DNA of 5,519 nucleotides from an uncultured Ignavibacteriales bacterium (GTDB taxonomy: Bacteria; Bacteroidota; Ignavibacteria; Ignavibacteriales; Ignavibacteriaceae). The notes below the pieces were generated by a model. The model did not search any database and was not told the DNA's origin. It was given only the letters and a program-made list of their open reading frames with translations. Position numbers and translations under genes: made by a program. Every line of letters starts with the position of its first letter. Position 1 is the stretch's first letter. Location of the stretch: NCBI GenBank assembly GCA_913053915.1, contig CAJXGP010000177.1:1-5519 (forward strand), written 5' to 3'. Of the stretch, positions 1-5,500 are shown piece after piece.

Positions 1-189
1 ACTGTTAATTTTTCAATATAAATCCCTTTTTGGTTCCGGCTTGTCCAGGTTAGGCAATTGGCAAATAACAAACCTTCCGGCTCAAAAGGCTCAATTATTT
101 TCGACGGTTTAAGTGATTTGGGAAAGCCGTTAAAAATCGGCATTTACATTGTTTACTTCGAAGCAATAAATCAAAATTCGTGGTGTTAA
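1..189 (+). pseudogene. C-terminal remnant of a FlgD-like / lamin-tail-type surface protein
   Basis: From about 43 to 186 the plus strand reads LVQVRQLANNKPSG, then IIFDGLSDLGKPLKIGIYIV and YFEAINQNS. This is the pattern of the FlgD-like Ig fold that closes many secreted Bacteroidota/Ignavibacteria proteins: xVRxLxxN, then WDGxDDxGxxLxxGIYIVxxEA. Such domains are usually the last part of large exported proteins, often with lamin-tail domains. A TAA at 19-21 interrupts the frame, with TVNFSI just before it, and the usual basic C-terminal tail is replaced by WC and a stop at 187-189. The gene therefore looks broken at both ends, and the rest lies off the left edge. Family recognition is by pattern only. 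Confidence 0.5.
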
Positions 190-255
190 CATAATGAAAT
201 AATTTTATATTCAACTCCACAAGGAGATATAAAAGTTGAGGTTTTTCTTCAAAAT
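190..255 (+). pseudogene. N-terminal scrap of a RhuM-family protein
   Basis: Immediately after the stop at 187-189, the same frame reads HNEIIL, then YSTPQGDIKVEVFLQN. This is the characteristic opening of RhuM/virulence-protein family members, which start roughly NEIIxYxTPDGxxKVEVxxxNETxWLTQ. The match stops at about 255, just where the conserved ET-WLTQ helix-turn-helix region should begin. The frame then continues only through unrelated residues to a TAA at 310-312. There is no in-frame ATG at the proper position, so neither start nor body remains. The sequence after 255 is the antisense of the TumE remnant's 3' end, which suggests a recombination junction between 255 and 284. What is seen is 22 codons; the family assignment is an inference. 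Confidence 0.5.
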
Positions 256-283
256 TGTGATACATCAACTCCAAATGTATTGT

Positions 284-630
284 TTAATTCTTTGCAAGCT
301 GCTTTGAAATAACTTTGAGAATATCGTTTATATTAATCTCATAGCTTTCGGAAATCTTGTTTTTTTGGTGTTTATGATGTGGAAAGGTTTTTACTTTTTT
401 GTGGTGCGGAGCATTATCCCAACGGCAAATCAAATCACCATTTTTTTCTGCCACTGATATGAATAATTTCGCTCTTTTTGATCAGTGTACTATCTGATGA
501 ACAACTCCGATTTATCAACAAGAATTGTAGAAATATTAATATAAAACCCAAATTCGAAATTTTTAAATACTAAAAGTTCATAAGAAGATACAACCGTAGA
601 ATTATCAAGCGACTTTAAAATTTCCATCAT
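284..630 (-). pseudogene. TumE-family (DUF6516) toxin pseudogene
   Basis: Read on the minus strand from ATG at 628-630, the protein begins MMEILKSLDNSTVVSSYELL and continues through FYINISTILVDKSELFIR to a TAG at 490-492. Without that stop it resumes YTDQKERNYSYQWQ. A one-base loss in the homopolymer at 441-447 (seven T on the plus strand where eight restore the frame) then shifts it to NGDLICRWDNAPHHKKVKTF and PHHKHQKNKISESYEIN, ending at the TAA complementary to 284-286. RWDNAPHH (401-424) and TFPHHKH (368-388) are the family's signature histidine-rich motifs. The length of about 115 codons is normal. TumE-like proteins are toxin components of toxin-antitoxin pairs. The start overlaps the preceding antitoxin-like gene by 26 bases, as in a translationally coupled operon. 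With a nonsense codon and a frameshift the toxin should be inactive, unless one of them is a sequencing error. Confidence 0.8.
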
Positions 631-865
631 CAAAGTCTTTTTTGTTTTTTTTCAATTCATCATATACTCTGCGAAAAGCCTTCCACTCAAGGTAATCATC
701 CCACTTTGAAAATTTTTCTTTTTGATTTTTTAAAGATTCTTCGAATTCATCAAAATCTGTTTGATACTTTTTCTTAAATAAAGATAGCTTTTCTTCTGCG
801 ATATGAAGCTCATAAATTAAGTTTGTATAGTAACATTTTTTTGCAGTTTCTATTTCGATTGTCAT
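605..865 (-). CDS. Small helical protein, presumed antitoxin partner of TumE
   Basis: This is an intact 86-residue, charged, Lys/Glu-rich protein starting MTIEIETAKKCYYTNL, with predicted long helices and a Trp/Asp-rich centre (KWDDYLEWKAF). It has no signal peptide, membrane segment or obvious DNA-binding motif. Its last codons overlap the start of the TumE-family gene, so the two were co-transcribed and probably translationally coupled. On that basis it is inferred to be the cognate antitoxin. I recall similar small proteins next to DUF6516 genes, but cannot verify this here. The start is supported by TAATG at 863-867 (minus strand), where the stop of an upstream remnant shares bases with this ATG. 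Only a weak GGGATG precedes it. It stays open while its toxin is broken, the order of loss expected for a toxin-antitoxin pair. It could instead be a regulator of unknown role. Confidence 0.7.
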   Translation of the reverse strand: MTIEIETAKKCYYTNLIYELHIAEEKLSLFKKKYQTDFDEFEESLKNQKEKFSKWDDYLEWKAFRRVYDELKKNKKDFDDGNFKVA

Positions 866-935
866 TATTCATCCCAATGTTTATCGCAATAATGTAGAAT
901 ATATTTTTCTTAAAATCAGGAGTTCTAAGGGTCAT
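865..935 (-). pseudogene. Short eroded reading frame upstream of the antitoxin gene
   Basis: From an ATG at 933-935 the minus strand reads MTLRTPDFKKN. Near 900-903, ILHYCDKHWDE continues in another frame to a TAA at 865-867. That stop overlaps the ATG of the 86-residue gene (TAATG), the usual arrangement of coupled genes. It suggests that a co-transcribed upstream coding region once ended here and has since suffered an indel. Only about 22 codons are readable and I recognise no family. Confidence 0.25.
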
Positions 936-952
936 CTAATAATCACGTTTCC

Positions 953-1260
953 TTATTCTAAAATATTTTTAAAATTAACAAGAACCGTGAAAAAATCTTC
1001 TTTGTTCAAAAGTTCGTTTGGTAGCTTTGAAATATCATCTGCAGTAACTAGATCAATTTTCTCTATAACTCCTTCAATAGTTTTAGTTCTACCTAAATTA
1101 CTGATTATGCCGAACGTATCATTCGTTTGGTAGTGCCTTTATAGATTGATGAGCAGATTCTGCATACCCCCAAAACAAATGCATTATAACAGTGAGTTAT
1201 TCCATCAGAAATTATTACCAACATAAACATGTTCGTATTATAATAGAGGGTTAATGGATT
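953..1260 (-). pseudogene. Unassigned pseudogene readable across three frames
   Basis: After a stop at 1261-1263 the minus strand reads NPLTLYYNTNMFMLVIISDG and ITHCYNAFVLG. One extra base in a run of five C (1167-1171, plus strand) shifts to GYAESAHQSIKALPNE. A second shift at about 1119-1122 leads to NDTFGIISNLGRTKTIEGVI, then EKIDLVTADDISKLPNELLN and KEDFFTVLVNFKNILE, ending at the TAA complementary to 953-955. Joined, this gives roughly 100 residues of plausible protein, so the region is a decayed gene rather than random sequence. The last third recalls the C-terminus of M16 (insulinase-like) peptidases, which have SRLGR, then VIEKIxxVTxEDIxxxANELLN. The earlier part does not fit that family well, so I leave the function open. 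It points the same way as the toxin-antitoxin remnant. Confidence 0.5.
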
Positions 1261-1318
1261 TTAGTTATACTTAAAATATACTTTGAAATCTATATGAGTT
1301 TTAGTCATATTTAAAATA
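1259..1318. repeat. Two near-identical 20-bp direct repeats, 40 bp apart
   Basis: TTTTAGTTATACTTAAAATA at 1259-1278 and TTTTAGTCATATTTAAAATA at 1299-1318 match at 18 of 20 positions, start to start exactly 40 bp. They lie just before the ATPase gene, the second ending 15 bases before its ATG. The spacing is about four helical turns, so they could be paired protein-binding sites or duplicated promoter elements. No clear -35/-10 or Bacteroidota-type TAnnTTTG element is visible among them. In sequence this AT-rich, chance similarity is possible but not likely at this length. Confidence 0.5.
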
Positions 1319-1333
1319 AAAAATGCGAGAAAA

Positions 1334-2470
1334 ATGGAAATAATTCCACGTCCAAAATATTTTGGTAGGGTAAAACCTTTCATCAAAAAAAACATAATTA
1401 AAGTATTAGTCGGTCAGCGGAGAACAGGGAAGAGTTTTTTCTTAAAATGGCTGCAAAAAGAAGTTTTATCCAAAGATAAAAAAGCAAACATTATTTACCT
1501 TGATAAAGAATTGTACAAATACGATTTTATCAAAACGGAAAAAGATTTATTCAAATATTTACAAAAAAGAATCAGTAATAATTACAACTACATATTTATT
1601 GACGAAGTTCAAGAAATTAATGGATTTGAAAAAATCCTTCGCGATTTAATAAATAGAAAAAACGTAGATATTTACATTACCGGAAGTAACGCACGTATAT
1701 TTTCCAGCGATTTGGCAACATTTCTTTCCGGCAGATATATCGAAATAAAAGTTAATCCGCTTTCTTATAACGAATTTTTGAACTTTCACAATCTTAAGAA
1801 CAACGAAAACTCATTAACGGATTACCTAAAATACGGCGGTATGCCTTACCTAAGAAATCTAACCCTCAATGATGACAATGTTTTCCCTTACTTAAAAAGT
1901 ATTTATGATACTATTTTGTTAAAGGATATCGTTGCACGGTATAAATTAAGAAATGTTGAGTTTCTTATTAGGCTAACATTTTATCTTGCGGAGAATACAG
2001 GAAATATTATCTCCGCAAAAAAAATAAGTGATTATTTGAAAAGTCAAAGAATTAATATTCCTGTAAACACAATCATAAACTACATCGGTTATTTAACAAA
2101 CACATTTTTAATTGATAGAATTTCCCGACAAGAAATTGAAGGCAAAAAGGTATTTGAAATAAATGAAAAATTCTTTTTCGAAGATTTTGGATTACGAAAC
2201 TCATTAATTGGATTTAAACCGCAAGATATTTCTAAAATATTGGAAAATGCCGTTTATATGCACTTGATATTTTTGGGCTATCAAATAAAAGTTGGTGTTA
2301 CAGCAGGAAAAGGAATAGATTTTGTCGCCTCTAAAAATGATAAAAAAGTTTATATCCAGGCATGCTATTTACTTGCAGATTCAATATATTTGTTTACACC
2401 GGTATTGAAAGGGATTGGAAAGTTATCAAAGCCTATAAAAATCCATTGGTTAGATAAACATTACTATTGA
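1334..2470 (+). CDS. AAA+ ATPase of the AAA_14 / DUF4143 family
   Basis: This is a cytoplasmic 378-residue ATPase with no signal peptide. The N-terminal AAA_14 domain shows Walker A GQRRTGKS (27-34), Walker B IFIDE (87-91; D90, E91), a sensor-like TGSN (116-119), LSGRY (130-134) and PLSYNEF (141-147). YLKYGGMP (163-170) leads to the DUF4143 half. That half begins at SIYDTILLKDIV (188-199), has a winged-helix-like stretch near 215-285, and ends in a restriction-endonuclease-like core: E304, D329 in GKGIDFVA, and Q342 in YIQACYLL. The domain order and size are normal for these common, often horizontally spread 'orphan' ATPases, whose role is not established. The last 30 residues diverge from the usual ending. 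The start is the only sensible ATG; the upstream purine-rich GCGAGAAAA is at best a weak ribosome binding site. The gene stands alone, converging on the GH35 gene. Confidence 0.9.
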   Translation: MEIIPRPKYFGRVKPFIKKNIIKVLVGQRRTGKSFFLKWLQKEVLSKDKKANIIYLDKELYKYDFIKTEKDLFKYLQKRISNNYNYIFIDEVQEINGFEKILRDLINRKNVDIYITGSNARIFSSDLATFLSGRYIEIKVNPLSYNEFLNFHNLKNNENSLTDYLKYGGMPYLRNLTLNDDNVFPYLKSIYDTILLKDIVARYKLRNVEFLIRLTFYLAENTGNIISAKKISDYLKSQRINIPVNTIINYIGYLTNTFLIDRISRQEIEGKKVFEINEKFFFEDFGLRNSLIGFKPQDISKILENAVYMHLIFLGYQIKVGVTAGKGIDFVASKNDKKVYIQACYLLADSIYLFTPVLKGIGKLSKPIKIHWLDKHYY

Positions 2471-2540
2471 GATAGTTTTGACTCCTTGACCTTGAGGTAT
2501 TACTTTGACGATTTAATTTACTGTGAAAATCAGTGTCTAA

Positions 2541-4340
2541 TCATTTTAAACTTACCACACCTTCAATAGTTGCTGCTTTTGTTTTATGAAGATCAAAAAC
2601 GATAACTTTATTCTTACCTTTTTTTAAAAATGTCGCCGGTAAAAACAATCTTTGTTGAGGACCAATATTCCAGTATCTTCCAAGGTTATGACCGTTTACC
2701 CAAACTATTCCCTTATCCCATTTGCTCATATCCAAATAAGTATCTCCTAATTTTTTAAGATTAAAAGTTCCTTTAAAAAAAATACCCGGTTTATTTATTT
2801 TCATTTTATTATGAAATTTTAAATTCGATATAAACGACGAGTTCATAGGCAAGTTATAAACATTCCAATTCATCAAAGTAATCCCATTTAATGTTACTCT
2901 GTCCGTTATTCCTTTTCTATCGATTAAATATTGTCCGTAGTTTATTCTACCCATTGCTTCTACTAAAATTTCCAATTCCTTAGCCGGTTTTTTTGTTTTC
3001 GGCAGTTCGATTGAATCCTGTCCTTTTGAGCGATCGATATTTCCAATATATTTTTCGTCAATATAAATATTTGCATAATCGTGAAGGTAGGTAATTTGTA
3101 AATTTCCGGAATGCGGACCAATAAGCTTGGTTTCGTACAAAATGAAACCGTGATATTGATTATAAAATTCCATCGGTTCCGGTTGAACGGAAGAAACCGG
3201 TTTAGGCAGATTGTCAAAAATAGAAGCGGTTTCGTTCAATTTTATCACCGGAATTGTAATCACCGGTAATGAAGGTGGTAATTGAGCAAGGTTTTTACCA
3301 ATCGGCAAATAACCTTCAAATAATTTTCTGATAGCAAAATATTTTTGAGTAGGTTGTCCCATTTCGTTAATTGGAGCATCATAATCGTAACTTGTAATAG
3401 CCGGTTCGTAGGTTTTCCCCATGTTTGCACCTGCAGTCCATCCAAAGTTTGTACCGCCATCAACCACATAAATATTAAACGATTTTTTATTATTCATTAG
3501 CCAATGCAGATCTTTTAAAATTTTCGGGATACCAACAGTCGTCCATTTTTCACCCCAATGCGTTAGCCCACCGGAATAGTACTCACTACAAAACACCGGA
3601 ACATTAGGTTCAAATTTATAAGCAATATCAAATTGTTTTTCATTTATTGCCGGGTCTAACCCGATAATTAATCCCGGAAGGGTTCCGGCTTCAAGCATTG
3701 CTCGTGATGCACCGTTTGCAGTATAGAAAGGAATATTTATTCCTGCCTGCTGCCATAGCGCTTTAAGATTTCTCAGATAAGATTTATCGTTTCCATAACT
3801 TCCGTATTCATTTTCAATTTGAAGCATTATGATTGGTCCACCCTCTGTGATTTGTAAATCTCTGATTTGGTCAGCCAAATGATTTATATATTTTTTTACG
3901 GCGGTCATAAAAGTATTATTCATACATCGGACTTTAATATCGGGAGTACTCAACAACCAAGGCGGCAATCCACCGAAACTCCATTCGGCAGAAACATACG
4001 GTCCAGGGCTAACCAAGACCAAAAGCCCCATATCTTCGGCAATCTCAACAAATTTTCTGATATTATTATTGCCGTTGAAATTCCATTTGCCGGGTTCAGG
4101 TTCAACTGCATTCCAAAAAACATAAGTGGCAACAGTATTTAATCCCATCGCTTTTATTTTATGTAAGCGATCTTTCCAGTACCGGTATGGAATTCGCTGA
4201 AAAGACATTTCACCTGACATAATTTGAAACGGCTTGCCGTTTAATAGGAATTGAGTTCCTTTAATTTTGAAAGTTTGTGCGGAAACCGTTAAAAACAATA
4301 AACATGATATTATTAACGGAGAAGCAATTTTTTTAAGCAT
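2541..4340 (-). CDS. Secreted beta-galactosidase, glycoside hydrolase family 35
   Basis: This 599-residue retaining GH35 enzyme hydrolyses terminal beta-galactosides, probably in the periplasm or at the cell surface. The N-terminus is KK followed by a hydrophobic core and SAQ (19-22), a typical signal peptidase I peptide. IISC (10-13) formally resembles a lipobox, but the hydrophobic stretch continues past the Cys, so it is not favoured. The TIM barrel (about 25-345) contains the substrate-pocket stretches FQRIPYRYW, YVFWNAVEPEPG (73-84) and SPGPYVSAEW (111-120). It also has the acid/base Glu in QIENEYG (E178), the nucleophile in CSEYYSGG (E253), then DGGTNFG (294-300) and TSYDYDAPINE (316-326). 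C-terminal jelly-roll domains carry HDYANIYID and the family-typical WVNGHNLGRYWNIGPQ (547-562). The length is normal for bacterial members. GGAGGA (complement of 4345-4350) gives a strong ribosome binding site. It is transcribed divergently from the DJ-1/PfpI gene. No transporter or SusC/D partner is within view, so the natural substrate is unknown. Confidence 0.95.
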   Translation of the reverse strand: MLKKIASPLIISCLLFLTVSAQTFKIKGTQFLLNGKPFQIMSGEMSFQRIPYRYWKDRLHKIKAMGLNTVATYVFWNAVEPEPGKWNFNGNNNIRKFVEIAEDMGLLVLVSPGPYVSAEWSFGGLPPWLLSTPDIKVRCMNNTFMTAVKKYINHLADQIRDLQITEGGPIIMLQIENEYGSYGNDKSYLRNLKALWQQAGINIPFYTANGASRAMLEAGTLPGLIIGLDPAINEKQFDIAYKFEPNVPVFCSEYYSGGLTHWGEKWTTVGIPKILKDLHWLMNNKKSFNIYVVDGGTNFGWTAGANMGKTYEPAITSYDYDAPINEMGQPTQKYFAIRKLFEGYLPIGKNLAQLPPSLPVITIPVIKLNETASIFDNLPKPVSSVQPEPMEFYNQYHGFILYETKLIGPHSGNLQITYLHDYANIYIDEKYIGNIDRSKGQDSIELPKTKKPAKELEILVEAMGRINYGQYLIDRKGITDRVTLNGITLMNWNVYNLPMNSSFISNLKFHNKMKINKPGIFFKGTFNLKKLGDTYLDMSKWDKGIVWVNGHNLGRYWNIGPQQRLFLPATFLKKGKNKVIVFDLHKTKAATIEGVVSLK

Positions 4341-4344
4341 GATT

Positions 4345-4350
4345 TCCTCC
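4345..4350 (-). promoter_or_regulatory. Ribosome binding site of the GH35 gene
   Basis: On the minus strand GGAGGA ends four bases before the ATG at 4338-4340. It is close to the full Shine-Dalgarno consensus and fixes the start. Such a strong site is unusual for classical Bacteroidia. Confidence 0.7.
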
Positions 4351-4535
4351 AGCTAAATTAAATATAACGAATCTATTTATTGTATAAGGAATATCTAAAA
4401 AGATCATTTTTTAATTTTAAATATTAAGAAAAATATCTCATTAAAAGAGACTCATAAATTTCATATCAATTAAACAGTAAAATATTTATATTATTTTGTA
4501 AAGTCTAAAATAATTAATATTACAATTAATTTTTC

Positions 4536-4543
4536 TATTTTTG
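4536..4543 (+). promoter_or_regulatory. Possible Bacteroidota-type -7 element for the DJ-1/PfpI gene
   Basis: TATTTTTG matches the Bacteroidota TAnnTTTG -7 consensus and lies 35 bases before the ATG. No TTTG -33 element is present at the expected distance upstream (the nearest, at 4495-4498, is too far). In sequence this AT-rich the match may be chance. Confidence 0.25.
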
Positions 4544-4565
4544 AAAAAATTATAATCAATTAATT

Positions 4566-4571
4566 AGGGAG
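4566..4571 (+). promoter_or_regulatory. Ribosome binding site of the DJ-1/PfpI gene
   Basis: AGGGAG sits seven bases before the ATG at 4579, a good Shine-Dalgarno match that supports this start. Confidence 0.65.
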
Positions 4572-4578
4572 AACTAAA

Positions 4579-5166
4579 ATGGCAGTAAAAAAAATTCTTA
4601 TGATTGTTGGGGATTTTGTTGAAGATTATGAAGTGATGGTTCCTTTTCAAATGTTGTTAATGGTGGGCCATACGGTACACGCTGTTTGTCCGGATAAAAA
4701 AGCCGGGGAAACAGTAAAAACAGCCATCCATGATTTTGTCGGTGATCAAACTTATGTTGAATTACCGGGTCATAGATTTAAACTGAATGCAGATTTTGAC
4801 GAAGTAAAACCGGAAGATTATGACGCGCTTGTATTACCCGGCGGAAGAGCGCCGGAATATTTACGCTTGAACAAAAGAGTAATAGAAATTGTAAAACATT
4901 TCGGTGAAAAAGATAAACCGATTGCCGCAATCTGTCATGGTCCTCAAATATTAGCTGCTGCAGATATGCTTAAAGGAAAACATATGATTTCTTATCCGGC
5001 AGTTGGACCTGAATGCATTATTTCAGGAGCTAAATACGGCGAAATTAGTCAAAATGTAGATAACGCAATAACCGACGGTAATCTTGTAACCGCTCCTGCA
5101 TGGCCGGCTCATCCTGAATGGATTAGACAATTTTTAAAAGTACTTGGGACAAAAATTGAACCATAA
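4579..5166 (+). CDS. DJ-1/PfpI family protein, plant DJ-1D-like (glyoxalase III/deglycase type)
   Basis: This cytoplasmic 195-residue single-domain protein has the DJ-1/PfpI Rossmann-like fold. The nucleophile elbow is AAICHGPQ with C119 and H120, and E15 in [10 protein letters not shown] is the conserved acidic residue that tunes the cysteine. [11 protein letters not shown] (85-95) precedes it. Outside the active site it matches the pattern of plant DJ-1D repeats unusually well: [14 protein letters not shown] (36-43), [11 protein letters not shown] (49-59), [15 protein letters not shown] and [16 protein letters not shown] (165-180). Family members convert methylglyoxal or glyoxal without glutathione and have been proposed as protein/nucleotide deglycases; which applies here is inference. 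Others of this fold are peptidases or chaperones, but those differ more in sequence. The gene is monocistronic as far as can be seen. Confidence 0.93.
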   Translation: MAVKKILMIVGDFVEDYEVMVPFQMLLMVGHTVHAVCPDKKAGETVKTAIHDFVGDQTYVELPGHRFKLNADFDEVKPEDYDALVLPGGRAPEYLRLNKRVIEIVKHFGEKDKPIAAICHGPQILAAADMLKGKHMISYPAVGPECIISGAKYGEISQNVDNAITDGNLVTAPAWPAHPEWIRQFLKVLGTKIEP

Positions 5167-5181
5167 TCGGAAACAGACATG

Positions 5182-5362
5182 ATTTCCGGATTTGTCTAAC
5201 GACTTTTAGGCCGGGACTATTAAATTTGTAACTGTCTCAAAAGTATCTATTGTTATTTCAAATGAATGTGAGAATTCAATAATAAAAAGTTACTCACGTT
5301 TGTTTGTTCTTCAGAATGACGGTATGGTATTTTTGAGACGGCTCGCAATCAAATCCGGAAAT
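5182..5362. repeat. 13-bp perfect inverted repeat flanking the MITE-like element
   Basis: ATTTCCGGATTTG at 5182-5194 is the exact reverse complement of CAAATCCGGAAAT at 5350-5362. The arms lie 38 bases and 8 bases outside the inner element, so they are not symmetric around it. They may be the true outer ends, a second older element, or independent palindromic motifs. Confidence 0.5.
5232..5341. mobile_element. MITE-like 110-bp inverted-repeat element
   Basis: The ends CTGTCTCAAAAGTATC (5232-5247) and GGTATTTTTGAGACGG (5326-5341) are reverse complements at 13 of 16 positions, including an uninterrupted GTCTCAAAA. Inside, GTGAG (5268-5272) pairs with CTCAC (5293-5297). CTTCAGAATGAC (5309-5320) resembles the GTCATTCTGAA-type sequence that is dispersed in many bacterial genomes. 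There is no coding capacity, so it would be non-autonomous. No clear target-site duplication is visible at the edges. An alternative is a simple folded-back intergenic repeat without transposition. Confidence 0.5.
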
Positions 5363-5373
5363 TATCTTCCGGA
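5354..5373. repeat. TCCGGAA hairpin
   Basis: TCCGGAA (5354-5360), loop ATTATC and TTCCGGA (5367-5373) form a perfect 7-bp stem that extends by two pairs beyond one A-A mismatch. No run of T follows directly, so it is not a standard intrinsic terminator. It could be a site for a dimeric DNA-binding protein or part of a repeat family. Confidence 0.45.
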
Positions 5374-5500
5374 ATTTCAACTTGGTGCATTAAGAATTTC
5401 TCAAATAATTCAGTAATTTTACTCAATTGTTGAAACATTTTTTTTTCTTAGATTAATAACACATCATTTATTAATAGAGCTTCTGCAAAATAAACGTTCT

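Larger units (their letters stand above)
4341..4578. other. AT-rich divergent intergenic region
   Basis: These 238 bases separate the two divergent genes and must carry both promoters. The stretch is extremely AT-rich, with no open reading frame of note. Apart from the two ribosome binding sites, the only promoter-like element found is TATTTTTG at 4536-4543. A poor TATATTTA (complement of 4359-4366) faces the GH35 gene. No riboswitch-like structure or strong hairpin was seen. Confidence 0.6.

Noticed and set aside
441..492. Programmed frameshifting or stop read-through to make TumE
   Set aside because: A nonsense codon and a homopolymer shift would both have to be bypassed, and no slippery site with a downstream structure or recoding signal is visible. 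Decay is simpler.
2471..2540. Bidirectional terminator between the ATPase and GH35 genes
   Set aside because: Only a 4-bp stem (ACTG/CAGT at 2520-2534) is visible, with no T-tract, which is too weak to call.
2963..3469. Minus-strand frames of 84 and 69 codons inside the GH35 gene
   Set aside because: They lie out of frame within a well-supported enzyme gene, have no ribosome binding site and show no recognisable domain.
3950..4132. 60-codon minus-strand frame within GH35
   Set aside because: It is an alternative frame over the VFWNAVEPEPG to SAEWSFGG part of the enzyme, with no independent support.
3867..4142. 91-codon plus-strand frame opposite the GH35 gene
   Set aside because: It is antisense to the conserved GH35 catalytic barrel and its composition is simply the complement of that coding sequence.
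4310..4340. GH35 enzyme as a lipoprotein
   Set aside because: IISC formally matches a lipobox, but the hydrophobic segment continues for several residues after the Cys and ends in SAQ, which fits signal peptidase I better.
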